From positions 1 to 35,378 of the forward strand of contig CAIMEA010000022.1 of the NCBI GenBank assembly GCA_903839845.1: a stretch of DNA of 35,378 bases. The letters are read 5' to 3'. A model generated the notes under the pieces. That model ran no database searches, was not told where the DNA came from, and saw nothing but the letters and a program-made list of their open reading frames with translations. This stretch comes from an uncultured Hyphomicrobiales bacterium. GTDB taxonomy: Bacteria > Pseudomonadota > Alphaproteobacteria > Rhizobiales > Xanthobacteraceae. The translations under genes were made by a program, and so were the position numbers. Of the stretch, positions 8,473-16,099 are shown in pieces; the first letter of the stretch is position 1, and each line of letters starts with the position of its first letter.

Positions 8473-8501
8473 TTGACCGGCGCCAGGCCGTCGGCTAGAA
8501 C
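8473..8501 (+). promoter_or_regulatory. Promoter of rplM-rpsI
   Basis: TTGACC at 8473-8478 and TAGAAC at 8496-8501 are separated by exactly 17 bases, a good housekeeping promoter. The leader to the rplM ATG would be about 45-50 bases, with AAGGA at 8545-8549 as ribosome-binding site. The AT-rich stretch at 8420-8460 just upstream could be an UP element. Confidence 0.6.
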
Positions 8502-8555
8502 CCGGCCAGTTCGGCACGCGGACTTATTCCGCTTCGCCACCTCCAAGGATTTCTC

Positions 8556-9023
8556 ATGAAGACGACTAAATCGGCAAAGGCCGCCGACATCGAGAAGAAA
8601 TGGCTGATCGTCGACGCCTCCGGGCTCGTCGTCGGCCGTCTCGCCACGATCGTCGCCATGCGCCTGCGCGGCAAGCACAAGGCGACCTATACCCCGCACG
8701 CCGACGATGGCGACAACGTCATCGTCATCAATGCCGCCAAGGTGGTGTTCACCGGCCGCAAGCGTGACAACAAAGTCTATTATCACCACACCGGTTTCAT
8801 CGGCGGCATCAAGGAGCGCACCGCGCGCTCGATCTTCGAGGGCAAGTTCCCCGAACGGATCGTCGAGAAGGCCGTCGAACGCATGCTGCCGCGCGGTCCG
8901 CTCGGCCGGGTGCAGTTCGGCAACCTGCGTGTCTATCCGGGCGCCGAGCATCCGCATGAAGCGCAGAAGCCGGAGCCGCTGGATATCGCGGCGATGAATC
9001 GCAAGAACGTGAGGAGTGCTTAA
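8556..9023 (+). CDS. rplM: 50S ribosomal protein L13
   Basis: A 155-residue L13 of the large ribosomal subunit, an early-assembly protein that binds 23S rRNA. The start [21 protein letters not shown], the [20 protein letters not shown] segment, and the C-terminal [25 protein letters not shown] are conserved family blocks, and the length is normal for alphaproteobacteria. AAGGA lies six bases before the ATG. The stop is two bases before the rpsI start, so the two are co-transcribed, as in almost all bacteria. Confidence 0.98.
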   Translation: MKTTKSAKAADIEKKWLIVDASGLVVGRLATIVAMRLRGKHKATYTPHADDGDNVIVINAAKVVFTGRKRDNKVYYHHTGFIGGIKERTARSIFEGKFPERIVEKAVERMLPRGPLGRVQFGNLRVYPGAEHPHEAQKPEPLDIAAMNRKNVRSA

Positions 9024-9025
9024 TC

Positions 9026-9502
9026 GTGGCCGAGACCGTACAATCCATGGAAGGCCTCGCCGCCCTCAAGCCGGCCGCTCCCGAAGCTCCCACTTACGTC
9101 CAGAAACTTGACAAGCAGGGCCGCGCCTACGCGACCGGCAAGCGCAAGAACGCGGTCGCCCGCGTCTGGATCAAGCCGGGCTCCGGCAAGATCGTCGTCA
9201 ACACCCGCACCGTCGAAGCCTTCTTCGCCCGTCCGGTGTTGCGCATGTTGATCCAGCAGCCGCTGGTCTGCGCCAACCGTGTCACCCAATATGACGTGAT
9301 CTGCACCGTCTCGGGCGGCGGTCTGTCCGGCCAGGCCGGCGCCGTGCGTCACGGCATCTCCAAGGCGCTGACCTACTTCGAGCCGGATCTGCGCGGCGCG
9401 CTCAAGAAGGGCGGGTTTCTCACCCGCGACTCGCGCGTCGTCGAGCGCAAGAAGTACGGCAAGGCCAAGGCCCGCCGTTCGTTCCAGTTCTCGAAGCGCT
9501 AA
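9026..9502 (+). CDS. rpsI: 30S ribosomal protein S9
   Basis: A 158-residue S9 of the small subunit, whose C-terminal tail reaches the P-site tRNA. The conserved [14 protein letters not shown] block, the [20 protein letters not shown] segment and the C-terminal [19 protein letters not shown] are unmistakable. The GTG start at 9026 is two bases after rplM, with GAGGAG inside the end of rplM as ribosome-binding site. The N-terminal extension of about 28 residues compared with E. coli S9 is usual in this bacterial group. A strong terminator follows at 9530. Confidence 0.98.
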   Translation: MAETVQSMEGLAALKPAAPEAPTYVQKLDKQGRAYATGKRKNAVARVWIKPGSGKIVVNTRTVEAFFARPVLRMLIQQPLVCANRVTQYDVICTVSGGGLSGQAGAVRHGISKALTYFEPDLRGALKKGGFLTRDSRVVERKKYGKAKARRSFQFSKR

Positions 9503-9529
9503 ATTTTCGCTTCAACGATGTCGGCAAAA

Positions 9530-9559
9530 GGGCGCAACTTCGGTTGCGCCCGTTTTGTT
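9530..9559 (+). terminator. Rho-independent terminator after rpsI
   Basis: A perfect nine-base stem GGGCGCAAC / GTTGCGCCC closes on a TTCG tetraloop and is followed by GTTTTGTT. It ends the rplM-rpsI transcript 27 bases after the rpsI stop. Confidence 0.9.
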
Positions 9560-9733
9560 GGCGCGCAGGTCATTTTTAAGTTCCCGCTCGTTTCAATTTG
9601 TCTTCAATTTGCGAAATTCTTGTTTCGAAAGCGGCCGATGACGGCAAGGCTTTTCGCACGCCTGCATGGGTATTCTACGGCCACCGCCGGATATTTACCG
9701 CAGGACGCAGAGTCCGGCGCTCTTGGAGACTGA

Positions 9734-11011
9734 ATGCTCGACGCCGCCACCTATCAGCAAGGACTGCTCGACGTCCCGACTTTGGTTTTCGTGGCGGTGT
9801 GCATTGTCGGCTTCCTTGGCCTGCTGCTGATCACGACCTGGCTGCAGCAGCGCGACGTGCGCGCGCTCGCCTGGTGGGGCTCAGCCTATCTGATCGGCGC
9901 GGCGGCAATCGCTTTGTGGGGCGCGCCCGATCCCTGGTTCAAGCTGCCGCCCGATATCGCCGAGGCGATGATCTTCATCGCTTGCGGCATGATCTGGAGC
10001 GGCGTGCGGCTGTTTCACGGCCGGCGATTGTGGCCGCTGGCCGCGTTGTCCGGCGCGGCGATCTGGCTGTTCCTGTGCCAGTTGCAGGGGCTGGAAACCG
10101 GCACGCAGGCGCGCATCGGATTGGGCGCGCTGGTGATCGGCATCTACGGCGTGTTCATCGCGGTCGAATTGCTGCGCGAGCGGCGCAAGGCGTTCTATTC
10201 GCGCACCGCGGCGATTCTGGTGCCGTGCCTGTACGCGGCGATGTTCATGGTGCCGATCGGCCTGCGCACCTTTGCGCCGGATGTCTTCGCCGCCCATTGG
10301 GTGACCGTGTTCGCGCTGGCCAGCATCGTCTATGCGATGGGCACGGCCTATATCGTGCTGGTGATGGTCAAGGACAGCCACGTCCAGTTCTACCGCAAGG
10401 CGGCGACCACCGACGCGCTGACCGGCCTGCTCAACCGCCGCGCCTTTATCGAAACCGCCACCAAGATGCAGGCGGCGCAAGGCGCGCGCGGCGAGCCGGT
10501 GACCTTGCTGATGTTCGATCTCGATCACTTCAAATCGGTCAATGACCGTTTCGGCCACGCCACCGGCGACAGCGTGCTGAAAGTGTTCGCGCGCACCGCG
10601 CTGGGCAGCGTACGCGCCACCGATATCGTCGCGCGACTTGGCGGCGAGGAATTCGTCGCCATGGTGCCCGAGGACATGGCCGGCGCCTGTCACGTCGCCG
10701 AGCGCCTGCGCGCGGCTTACGAAATCGCCGGGCTGATGGTCGACGACATCGCCGTCGGCTCCACCGTCAGCATCGGCATGGCGACGTCGTACAAAGCGGT
10801 GCCCGATCTCGACGCGCTGTTGCTGCGCGCCGACGAGGCGCTTTATCTGGCGAAACGCGAAGGCCGCAATCGATATCGCTGCGCCGAGGATGAGCCGGAC
10901 GCGGCGCAGGCGAGGGCGCTTGCCGCCGCGCGCGAACCGCCCGGTACGGCGTTACGCCGCTTTGTCGCACGCCGGCCGAAATCGGCGACCGCGGCGGTGG
11001 TGGCGCGATAA
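9734..11011 (+). CDS. Membrane-anchored diguanylate cyclase (GGDEF)
   Basis: Makes cyclic di-GMP from two GTP at the inner membrane. The 425-residue protein has an N-terminal sensor of about six or seven transmembrane helices (residues 15-215), then a GGDEF domain from about 225 to 385. The active site is GGEEF at residues 303-307. The inhibitory I-site RxxD (RATD) lies exactly five residues before it, so product inhibition is expected. MFDLDHFKSVND and the final LYLAKREGRNRYR are standard GGDEF blocks. The C-terminal tail of about 40 residues is rich in alanine and arginine. TTGGAG precedes the ATG. The signal sensed by the membrane part is unknown. Confidence 0.93.
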   Translation: MLDAATYQQGLLDVPTLVFVAVCIVGFLGLLLITTWLQQRDVRALAWWGSAYLIGAAAIALWGAPDPWFKLPPDIAEAMIFIACGMIWSGVRLFHGRRLWPLAALSGAAIWLFLCQLQGLETGTQARIGLGALVIGIYGVFIAVELLRERRKAFYSRTAAILVPCLYAAMFMVPIGLRTFAPDVFAAHWVTVFALASIVYAMGTAYIVLVMVKDSHVQFYRKAATTDALTGLLNRRAFIETATKMQAAQGARGEPVTLLMFDLDHFKSVNDRFGHATGDSVLKVFARTALGSVRATDIVARLGGEEFVAMVPEDMAGACHVAERLRAAYEIAGLMVDDIAVGSTVSIGMATSYKAVPDLDALLLRADEALYLAKREGRNRYRCAEDEPDAAQARALAAAREPPGTALRRFVARRPKSATAAVVAR

Positions 11012-11052
11012 AATAAACGTACCGTTTACCATCCGCGCGCTACCATCGTTTC

Positions 11053-11304
11053 ATGTTGAACCGATCCAGCCGCAGCCCTTCCTCCACCGATGCCGCGTCG
11101 CTCGCGCTGTACGCGCAGAGTGCCGGCGCCGCCTGGGCCTGTTCTTTTTCGACTTCGGCTGAATACGATGCCGCCTTGATCGCCGAACGCCGCGCCGCCG
11201 GCGTCTACGGTCCGCGCCGCCAGCGCAAGCAGATGCTGGTGACGCTGGCCGGCATCGCCGCCGGTCTCGGCGTTATCCTGCTGGTGATCGGCGCGATCGC
11301 CTAA
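11053..11304 (+). CDS. Small single-helix membrane protein, hypothetical
   Basis: An 83-residue protein I do not recognise. The first 45 residues are polar and serine/alanine-rich, followed by a basic patch (GPRRQRKQM) and one C-terminal hydrophobic helix (about residues 61-82, ending IGAIA). By the positive-inside rule the N-terminal part should be cytoplasmic. It begins 41 bases after the diguanylate cyclase and overlaps the end of the convergent rsuA-type gene by four bases. No clear ribosome-binding site is visible, which lowers confidence, but the basic-then-hydrophobic layout is protein-like. Confidence 0.55.
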   Translation: MLNRSSRSPSSTDAASLALYAQSAGAAWACSFSTSAEYDAALIAERRAAGVYGPRRQRKQMLVTLAGIAAGLGVILLVIGAIA

Positions 11305-12044
11305 GCGCGGGCTTCCAATACCAATTTTAAATCGGCGTCGGTCAGAAGACGGTATTGCCCCGGCGCAAGGTCGTCCGGCAATGGCAGGCCGCCGACACGG
11401 TCGCGGTGCAGCGCATTGACATGGTTGCCGACGGCCGCGAACATGCGGCGCACCTGGTGGTAGCGGCCCTCGCTGATGGTGACGCGCGCGCGCTTGTCGG
11501 TGACGACTTCCATCTGCGCCGGCAGCAGCGGCTTGTCCTCGCCTTCCAGCATCATGGTTCCCGACGCGAACAGCGCTACTTCATCGCCGCGCAAGGGCCG
11601 GTCGAGCGTAACGTCGTAACGCTTGGAGACATTGCTGCGCGGCGAAATGATCTTGTGCAGCAGCGCGCCGTCGTCGGTCATCAACAGGAGACCGGACGTG
11701 TCCTTGTCGAGGCGGCCGACGGTGGAGATCGCCGGCTCGCGCCGGCGCCAGCGTTCCGGCAAAAGCCCGTAGACGAGGGGCCCGAGTTCCTTGTGCGAGC
11801 AGGTGACGCCAAGGGGCTTGTTCAGCATCAGCGCGACGCCGGGCGGCGGATCGAGCGGCTCGCCATCGACGATCATGCGCTTGGCCAGATCGGGCGTAAC
11901 GGCGATCTTGGCATCGCTGTCGTCGACCACTTCGCCGTCGAGCGTGACCAGCCCGGCCCAGATCACCTGCTGCACCTCGCGGCGCGAGCCATAGCCGAGA
12001 TTGGACAGCAGGCGGTCGAGCCGCAGGTTAGGCGCTTTGCTCAC
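11301..12044 (-). CDS. rsuA: Pseudouridine synthase, RsuA family
   Basis: A 247-residue RNA pseudouridine synthase. An N-terminal S4-type RNA-binding domain (RLDRLLSNLGYGSRREVQQVI, about residues 8-60) is followed by the catalytic domain with the motif GRLDKDTSGLLL; the catalytic aspartate is D113. The order of domains and the NKPLGVTCSH block match RsuA, which modifies U516 of 16S rRNA in E. coli. The closely related RluE/RluF subfamilies cannot be ruled out. Its start lies inside the end of the upstream rsmC-type gene (four-base overlap), so two 16S-rRNA modification enzymes are translationally coupled. Confidence 0.82.
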   Translation of the reverse strand: MSKAPNLRLDRLLSNLGYGSRREVQQVIWAGLVTLDGEVVDDSDAKIAVTPDLAKRMIVDGEPLDPPPGVALMLNKPLGVTCSHKELGPLVYGLLPERWRRREPAISTVGRLDKDTSGLLLMTDDGALLHKIISPRSNVSKRYDVTLDRPLRGDEVALFASGTMMLEGEDKPLLPAQMEVVTDKRARVTISEGRYHQVRRMFAAVGNHVNALHRDRVGGLPLPDDLAPGQYRLLTDADLKLVLEARA

Positions 12045-12976
12045 GTGTGCGCCTCGTAGATCTTGTAACCGCCGGTCTCGATGACAAGCTCAGTGCGCTT
12101 GAAGGTCGGCGTCAGGATTGCCTCATAAGGCAGGTGGCGGTTGGCGACCATGAAGCAGACGCCGCCTTTGCTTAAGCAGCGTGCGGCGCGCTGCACGAAG
12201 GTCTGCGCCAGTTTCTTGTCCTCGGCGCCGGCGTCGTGAAACGGCGCGTTCATGACGACGAAATCGAGATCGGCCAATTCGGCGCTGCGGATGTCGGCCC
12301 ACAGAAAGCGCGCGCGCGGATCGGCGACATTGTGCTGCGCGCATTCGATGGCGCGGCGGTCGATGTCGACGAGATGGATTTCGGTGACCTGCGGCGAGGT
12401 CAGCACCGCATGCGCCAGGATGCCGATGCCGCAGCCGAAATCGGCGCCGCGGCCGCGCAAGGCCGGCAGTCGCTCGATCAGCATTGCAGTGCCGGGATCG
12501 AGCCGGTCCCAACTGAAAACGCCGGGTTGCGACCACAGGCCGAGCTCATCGATCAGACGCGGGCCGCCCTCGGCCAAGGCTTCATCGATGCCGGTCAGGC
12601 TTTGCGGCCGCAAGCCTGCGCAAATGCGGTGATGCGCGCGCGACGTTTCTTCAAAGTCGCAGCCGAACGCCTGCAACTCCTTGCGCAACCGCGTGCCGCC
12701 GCGATCCTTCGGCGCGAGGATGGTGAAGGGCGCGCCGACTTTGAGCGCGCGCAAAGACAATGCGATCACGTAGCGCCGCTCCAACGTGCCGGGCGGCGCG
12801 AGCATGACAAGTTCGTCGAGGCTCGCTTCGGCCTGTTGCTCCAGAACCGACGCGCCGGGCTTAAGCGGCGAGAACTGTGTCGCGCCGGCGGGAAGGTCGA
12901 CGACGTCGGCCGGCGGCGCGCCGTAAAGGGCGATGGTGCCGGTGCTATTGTCAGTTGGAATCAAGGCATCGCTCAT
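12041..12976 (-). CDS. rsmC: RsmC-like class I methyltransferase
   Basis: A 311-residue S-adenosylmethionine-dependent methyltransferase of the RsmC/RsmJ-like (MTS, PF05175) group. RsmC methylates G1207 of 16S rRNA. The N-terminal half is the degenerate pseudo-methyltransferase domain typical of RsmC. The catalytic half has motif I ADFGCGIGILA (178-188), an acidic ribose-binding residue in HLVDIDRRAI, and motif IV NAPFH (243-247). RsmC normally has NPPFH, so the first proline is alanine here. The overlap with rsuA suggests both act on 16S rRNA. The true substrate is inferred. Confidence 0.75.
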   Translation of the reverse strand: MSDALIPTDNSTGTIALYGAPPADVVDLPAGATQFSPLKPGASVLEQQAEASLDELVMLAPPGTLERRYVIALSLRALKVGAPFTILAPKDRGGTRLRKELQAFGCDFEETSRAHHRICAGLRPQSLTGIDEALAEGGPRLIDELGLWSQPGVFSWDRLDPGTAMLIERLPALRGRGADFGCGIGILAHAVLTSPQVTEIHLVDIDRRAIECAQHNVADPRARFLWADIRSAELADLDFVVMNAPFHDAGAEDKKLAQTFVQRAARCLSKGGVCFMVANRHLPYEAILTPTFKRTELVIETGGYKIYEAHT

Positions 12977-12988
12977 CGAAACAAAATC

Positions 12989-13077
12989 CGCTCACCCCCG
13001 CGAAAGCGGGGGTCCAGTGAAAATAGGAATGGCCTTGGCGTGTGGCTTCTGGATTCCCGCCTTCGCGGGAATGAGCG
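12989..13077. repeat. Paired REP-like palindromes in inverted orientation
   Basis: Two hairpins face each other. CCCCCGC-GAAA-GCGGGGG (12995-13012) is followed by TCCAG. TTCCCGC-CTTC-GCGGGAA (13054-13071) is preceded by CTGGA. The outer ends CGCTCA and TGAGCG are also complementary, so the whole 89-base unit is a nested inverted repeat. This is the common rhizobial REP type (CGGGAATCCAG family). It lies between the two methyltransferase genes on the minus strand. Confidence 0.8.
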
Positions 13078-13110
13078 GAGTATGACGCAAGTTCGCATGT
13101 CCACCGCATC

Positions 13111-13965
13111 TCAAGCCGGCACGACATCGAGCAGCGCCGGCTTGACGCCAAGCTGGTCGATCAGCCGGTTCAATTCGCCGCGGGCCTGCGCGTTGCCGCG
13201 CTGGTGGCGCTCGGCCAGGATCAGTTCGTTCTTCATCGTGTGCTCGAGGCCGGTGAATTCGGTGACCCGCACCTTGTAGCCGTGCGCTTCGAGGACGAGG
13301 CCGCGAATGACATTGGTGACATGGGCGCCGAATTCGCGGCGCTGAATCGGATGCCGCCACAACTGGCGCAACGGACCTTGCTGACCTTCGAGCAGGCGCG
13401 CGACTTCCGCCTGACAGCACGGCACCAAAGCGATCACTTTGGCGTCGTGGCGCAGTGCAAAGCGGATGGCGTCGTCGGTCGCGGTGTCGCAGGCGTGCAG
13501 CGCGGTGACCATGTCCGCCTTGCCGCCGGGGAGCGTCGCTTCCGCGACGGGAGCGGCGATGAACGACATGCGGTCGAAGCCCGAGGCCGCCGCCAGTTCG
13601 CGCGACGACTTAACCAGTTGTTCGCGCGTCTCGATGCCGACAACCGAGCCGCGCCCGGCGGGGCCGAAGATCAGGTCGTAGAGGATAAAGCCGAGATAGG
13701 ATTTGCCAGCGCCGACATCGGCGAGCCCCGGGGAGGCATCGTCCTTCATGAGGTCAGCGAGCGCCGGCCGCAGCATCTGCGTCAGGTGCAGCACCTGGGT
13801 CAATTTGCGCCGAGAATCGGCGTTGAGCGTGCCCTCGCGGGTCAGGATATGCAGCGCCTTGAGGAGCGGCACGGATTGCTCCGGCGTCTGGCTCGGCCAC
13901 AGCGCCCGCCAGGTCTCGAGGTCGCGGGCGGCGGGGTCTTTGGCGGCTTTGTTCGGGCGGTTCAT
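13111..13965 (-). CDS. Methyltransf_32-type SAM-dependent methyltransferase
   Basis: A 284-residue methyltransferase of the Methyltransf_32 (PF13679) type, related to eukaryotic METTL25/RRNAD1 proteins. Motif I is LADVGAGKSYLGF (81-93), the acidic residue follows in VGIETREQL, and the family hallmarks HACDTATDDAI (157-167) and ALVPCCQ (179-185) are present. The first 60 residues form a helical N-terminal extension. The natural substrate of bacterial members is not known. It is upstream of rsmC and rsuA on the same strand but separated by about 130 bases holding a REP pair, so co-transcription is possible but not assured. Confidence 0.82.
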   Translation of the reverse strand: MNRPNKAAKDPAARDLETWRALWPSQTPEQSVPLLKALHILTREGTLNADSRRKLTQVLHLTQMLRPALADLMKDDASPGLADVGAGKSYLGFILYDLIFGPAGRGSVVGIETREQLVKSSRELAAASGFDRMSFIAAPVAEATLPGGKADMVTALHACDTATDDAIRFALRHDAKVIALVPCCQAEVARLLEGQQGPLRQLWRHPIQRREFGAHVTNVIRGLVLEAHGYKVRVTEFTGLEHTMKNELILAERHQRGNAQARGELNRLIDQLGVKPALLDVVPA

Positions 13966-14059
13966 ATCAATGGCTCTCCAGCCGCCTATCTAGCGGTGGG
14001 CTGGCGGCGTTGAAAGGGTGCCGGGCCTACTTGTTTTGAGGTGAGCAACGCACATTAAC

Positions 14060-14204
14060 TGCGCTCCCTCTCCCCTTTGGGGAGAGGGTTGGGGTGAGGG
14101 GGGCTAATTCCCTCGGTAGACCGTAACCCCTCACCCGCCGCGCCATAGCGCGTCGAAGACGCGCGTTAACGCGCTTATGGCGCGTCGACCTCTCCCACAG
14201 GGAG
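14060..14204. repeat. Complex multi-palindrome intergenic repeat
   Basis: About 145 bases of nested palindromes. CCCTCTCCCC-TTT-GGGGAGAGGG (14066-14088) comes first. GGGGTGAGGGG pairs with CCCCTCACCC (14127-14136). CGCGCCATA (14139-14147) pairs with TATGGCGCG (14176-14184), and the perfect palindrome GCGCGTTAACGCGC lies at 14161-14174. CTCCC-ACA-GGGAG (14192-14204) closes the unit. Such CCCTCTCCCC elements are widespread non-coding repeats in Hyphomicrobiales. It fills the gap between the methyltransferase start and the glnII terminator. Confidence 0.75.
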
Positions 14205-14214
14205 TGGTGAAGTA

Positions 14215-14248
14215 AGAAAAGAAAAGGGCGCCCGTGACAGGGCGCCCT
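14215..14248 (-). terminator. Rho-independent terminator after glnII
   Basis: On the minus strand the stem AGGGCGCCC / GGGCGCCCT (14248-14225, six-base loop) is followed by TTTTCTTTTCTT. It lies about 35 bases past the glnII stop. Confidence 0.88.
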
Positions 14249-14282
14249 CTGAAGTCTTCCAGGAGGAAACTGAAGTTCAGCC

Positions 14283-15323
14283 TCAGGCAGCGGCCGATTT
14301 GGCCGATGTCGGGACCGAAGCGATGGTCTTGAGGATCTGCGAGGCGATGGCGTAGGGGTCGCCTTGCGAGTTCGGGCGGCGATCTTCCAGATAGCCCTTG
14401 TAGGCGTCGCCCTTGACGAAGGAGTGCGGCACGCGGATCGAAGCGCCACGATCGGCCACACCGTAGGAGAACTTGTTCCACGGCGCGGTCTCGTGCTTGC
14501 CGGTCAGGCGCTTATCGTTGTCCGGACCGTACACGTCGATGTGCTCTTTCCAGTTTTCGGCGAAGGCCTTCATCATCGCTTCGAAATAGGCCTTGCCGCC
14601 GACGGTACGCATATACTCGGTCGAGAAGTTGGCGTGCATTCCCGAGCCGTTCCAGTCGGTGTCGCCGAGCGGCTTGCAGTGATATTCGATGTCGATGCCG
14701 TAGCTTTCGGTCAGCCGCTGCAGCAGATAGCGGGCCATCCACATTTCATCAGCGGCTTTTTTCGAGCCCTTGCCGAAGATCTGGAATTCCCACTGGCCCT
14801 TGGCCACTTCGGCGTTGATGCCTTCGTGGTTGATGCCGGCGAACAGGCAGAGGTCGAGATGCTTCTCGACGATCTCGCGCGCGACCGAACCGACATTGCT
14901 GTAGCCGACGCCGGTGTAATACGGGCCTTGCGGCGCCGGATAGCCGGAGGCCGGGAAGCCGAGCGGGCGGCCGTCCTTGTACATGAAGTATTCCTGCTCG
15001 AAACCGAACCAGGCGCCGGCATCGTCGAGGATGGTGGCGCGCTTGTTGGTCGCGTGCGGCGTGACGCCATCCGGCATCATGACTTCGCACATCACCAGGA
15101 CGCCGTTGGTGCGGGCGCCGTCCGGATAGCAGGCAACCGGCTTGAGCACGCAATCGGACGAATGGCCTTCGGCCTGCATCGTCGACGAGCCGTCGAAGCC
15201 CCACAGCGGAAGCTGTTCGAGGGTCGGGAAAGCGTCGAATTCCTTGATCTGGGTTTTGCCACGCAAATTTGGAACCGGCTTGTAGCCGTCGAGCCAAATG
15301 TACTCGAGCTTGTACTTTGTCAT
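14283..15323 (-). CDS. glnII: Glutamine synthetase type II (eukaryotic-like)
   Basis: Forms glutamine from glutamate, ammonia and ATP in the cytoplasm; GSII is the octa-/decameric enzyme shared by rhizobia and eukaryotes. The 346-residue length and the blocks YKLEYIWLDGY, LPLWGFDGSSTMQA, GFEQEYFMYKDGRPLGFP, NGSGMHANFST and DRGASIRVPH identify it. GSII is not controlled by adenylylation; in rhizobia it is induced by NtrC under nitrogen limitation. A sigma-54-type promoter lies at 15426-15440. The ATG at 15323 matches the family N-terminus MTKYKLEY; the frame is open further upstream but that part is unrelated. A five-base inverted repeat directly before the ATG covers the ribosome-binding site. 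Confidence 0.97.
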   Translation of the reverse strand: MTKYKLEYIWLDGYKPVPNLRGKTQIKEFDAFPTLEQLPLWGFDGSSTMQAEGHSSDCVLKPVACYPDGARTNGVLVMCEVMMPDGVTPHATNKRATILDDAGAWFGFEQEYFMYKDGRPLGFPASGYPAPQGPYYTGVGYSNVGSVAREIVEKHLDLCLFAGINHEGINAEVAKGQWEFQIFGKGSKKAADEMWMARYLLQRLTESYGIDIEYHCKPLGDTDWNGSGMHANFSTEYMRTVGGKAYFEAMMKAFAENWKEHIDVYGPDNDKRLTGKHETAPWNKFSYGVADRGASIRVPHSFVKGDAYKGYLEDRRPNSQGDPYAIASQILKTIASVPTSAKSAAA

Positions 15324-15336
15324 TGAGAATCTCTCA
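15324..15336 (-). promoter_or_regulatory. Small hairpin over the glnII ribosome-binding site
   Basis: TGAGA-GAT-TCTCA ends one base before the glnII ATG and includes the only purine-rich stretch (GAGAGA) that can serve as ribosome-binding site. In the mRNA it could form a weak five-base stem that hides the site. Since the neighbouring gene resembles the translational inhibitor GstI, this is a plausible target. This is inference. Confidence 0.4.
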
Positions 15337-15425
15337 TGCTGATGAAGCGACGTAGTTGAGGAGAACCCTGTGCCTAGTTCAGCCGCCAAAGGCACTCCCG
15401 GCCGTCAACGACTACCTCCCCCTAA

Positions 15426-15440
15426 GCAATCAATATGCCA
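15426..15440 (-). promoter_or_regulatory. Sigma-54 (RpoN) promoter of glnII
   Basis: On the minus strand TGGCAT (15440-15435), five bases, then TTGC (15429-15426) give the correct -24 GG / -12 GC spacing of RpoN promoters; only the last base of TGGCAC differs. Transcription would start near 15414, leaving a leader of about 90 bases. Rhizobial glnII genes are known RpoN/NtrC targets. Confidence 0.75.
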
Positions 15441-15517
15441 AAGGCGATCGGAGCAGCCAGACCCCAGGTTCCCTAGCGCAACCGGCCGGCGAGCGGCAGC
15501 GCCCGCGCGTTGTGCAG

Positions 15518-15540
15518 TGCGGATTTTACAAGCAAATCCG
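15518..15540. promoter_or_regulatory. Possible NtrC enhancer site for glnII
   Basis: TGC-N11-GCA (15518-15534), the outer half-site spacing of NtrC sites with an AT-rich centre, lies about 112 bases upstream of the predicted glnII start, a typical enhancer distance. An overlapping perfect inverted repeat CGGATTT-N7-AAATCCG spans 15520-15540. Which of the two readings matters is unclear. Confidence 0.35.
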
Positions 15541-15660
15541 TTGCCGGTTCTGCATCGCAGCCGGGATCGCTACGACGTTCCTGCATGCCGCGCTCGAAAA
15601 CGATTGGCGATCAGGACGATGTCGATACGGGATGCAGCGCGAAAGCTGCCCAATCAATAG

Positions 15661-15689
15661 GCAAACTGCTGATTTAATTAGCGGTTTGC
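15661..15689. promoter_or_regulatory. 29-base imperfect palindrome, operator candidate
   Basis: GCAAACTGCT, nine bases (GATTTAATT), then AGCGGTTTGC: nine of ten arm positions pair, with an AT-rich centre. It also contains TGC-N11-GCG, one base off the NtrC half-site pattern. It lies 117-145 bases upstream of the gstI-like ATG and about 260 bases from the glnII start site, so it could serve either gene. Confidence 0.45.
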
Positions 15690-15738
15690 ACGCTTTCGCC
15701 CTTCAGAATCTGCTACCGAACATTATGTGTTCCGAAAC

Positions 15739-15752
15739 GTTACCTCGGTAAC
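15739..15752. promoter_or_regulatory. Short perfect palindrome upstream of the gstI-like gene
   Basis: GTTACC-TC-GGTAAC, a perfect 6-2-6 dyad 53 bases before the gstI-like ATG. It could be an operator or the foot of an mRNA hairpin. No protein is assigned. Confidence 0.3.
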
Positions 15753-15805
15753 AACTGGATGTCTGTCTGACGCGCCTGAGGCGCGGCATCAGTGGAGAGA
15801 CGAAA

Positions 15806-16006
15806 ATGCCCAACCAGCTAACCATGAACCAGCAGAGAGAGTCGGCGCAAATTTTTCAGTTTCCGGTCGGTGGCCGGGCCGGGCTCAAGAGCCCGCGCAA
15901 TCTGAATGCACCGTCTGTCGTGCCGGGCTATGGCGACAGCGTGACCGGCGGCAGCTGGTACCACGAAGAAGCGATCCGCGACGAGCAGCCGACGCGCACG
16001 AACTAG
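15806..16006 (+). CDS. gstI: GstI-like glutamine synthetase translational inhibitor (DUF2735)
   Basis: A 66-residue protein. The blocks AQIFQFPVGGRAG (about residues 14-26) and GGSWYHEEAIRDE (about 48-60) match, from memory, the DUF2735 family and the GstI protein of Rhizobium leguminosarum, which represses GSII production at the glnII mRNA. The position, divergent from glnII across about 480 bases, supports this strongly. GGAGAG lies eight bases before the ATG at 15806; an in-frame ATG at 15824 is a shorter alternative. The product is likely to lower GSII when nitrogen is plentiful. The inhibitory role is inferred from homology and place. Confidence 0.72.
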   Translation: MPNQLTMNQQRESAQIFQFPVGGRAGLKSPRNLNAPSVVPGYGDSVTGGSWYHEEAIRDEQPTRTN

Positions 16007-16099
16007 GCCGTGAACCCTGAAGCTACCGGGGACGGCCCGCGCCGTCCGCTCGGTCATGGGCCGGCGGATCGAGCAGAGCAATATCCAGTACGAAGTAAA

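Noticed and set aside
15661-15700. Sigma-54 promoter for the gstI-like gene (TTGCAC...CGC)
   Set aside because: The -24 GG is missing and the spacing to GC is one base short of the RpoN rule.
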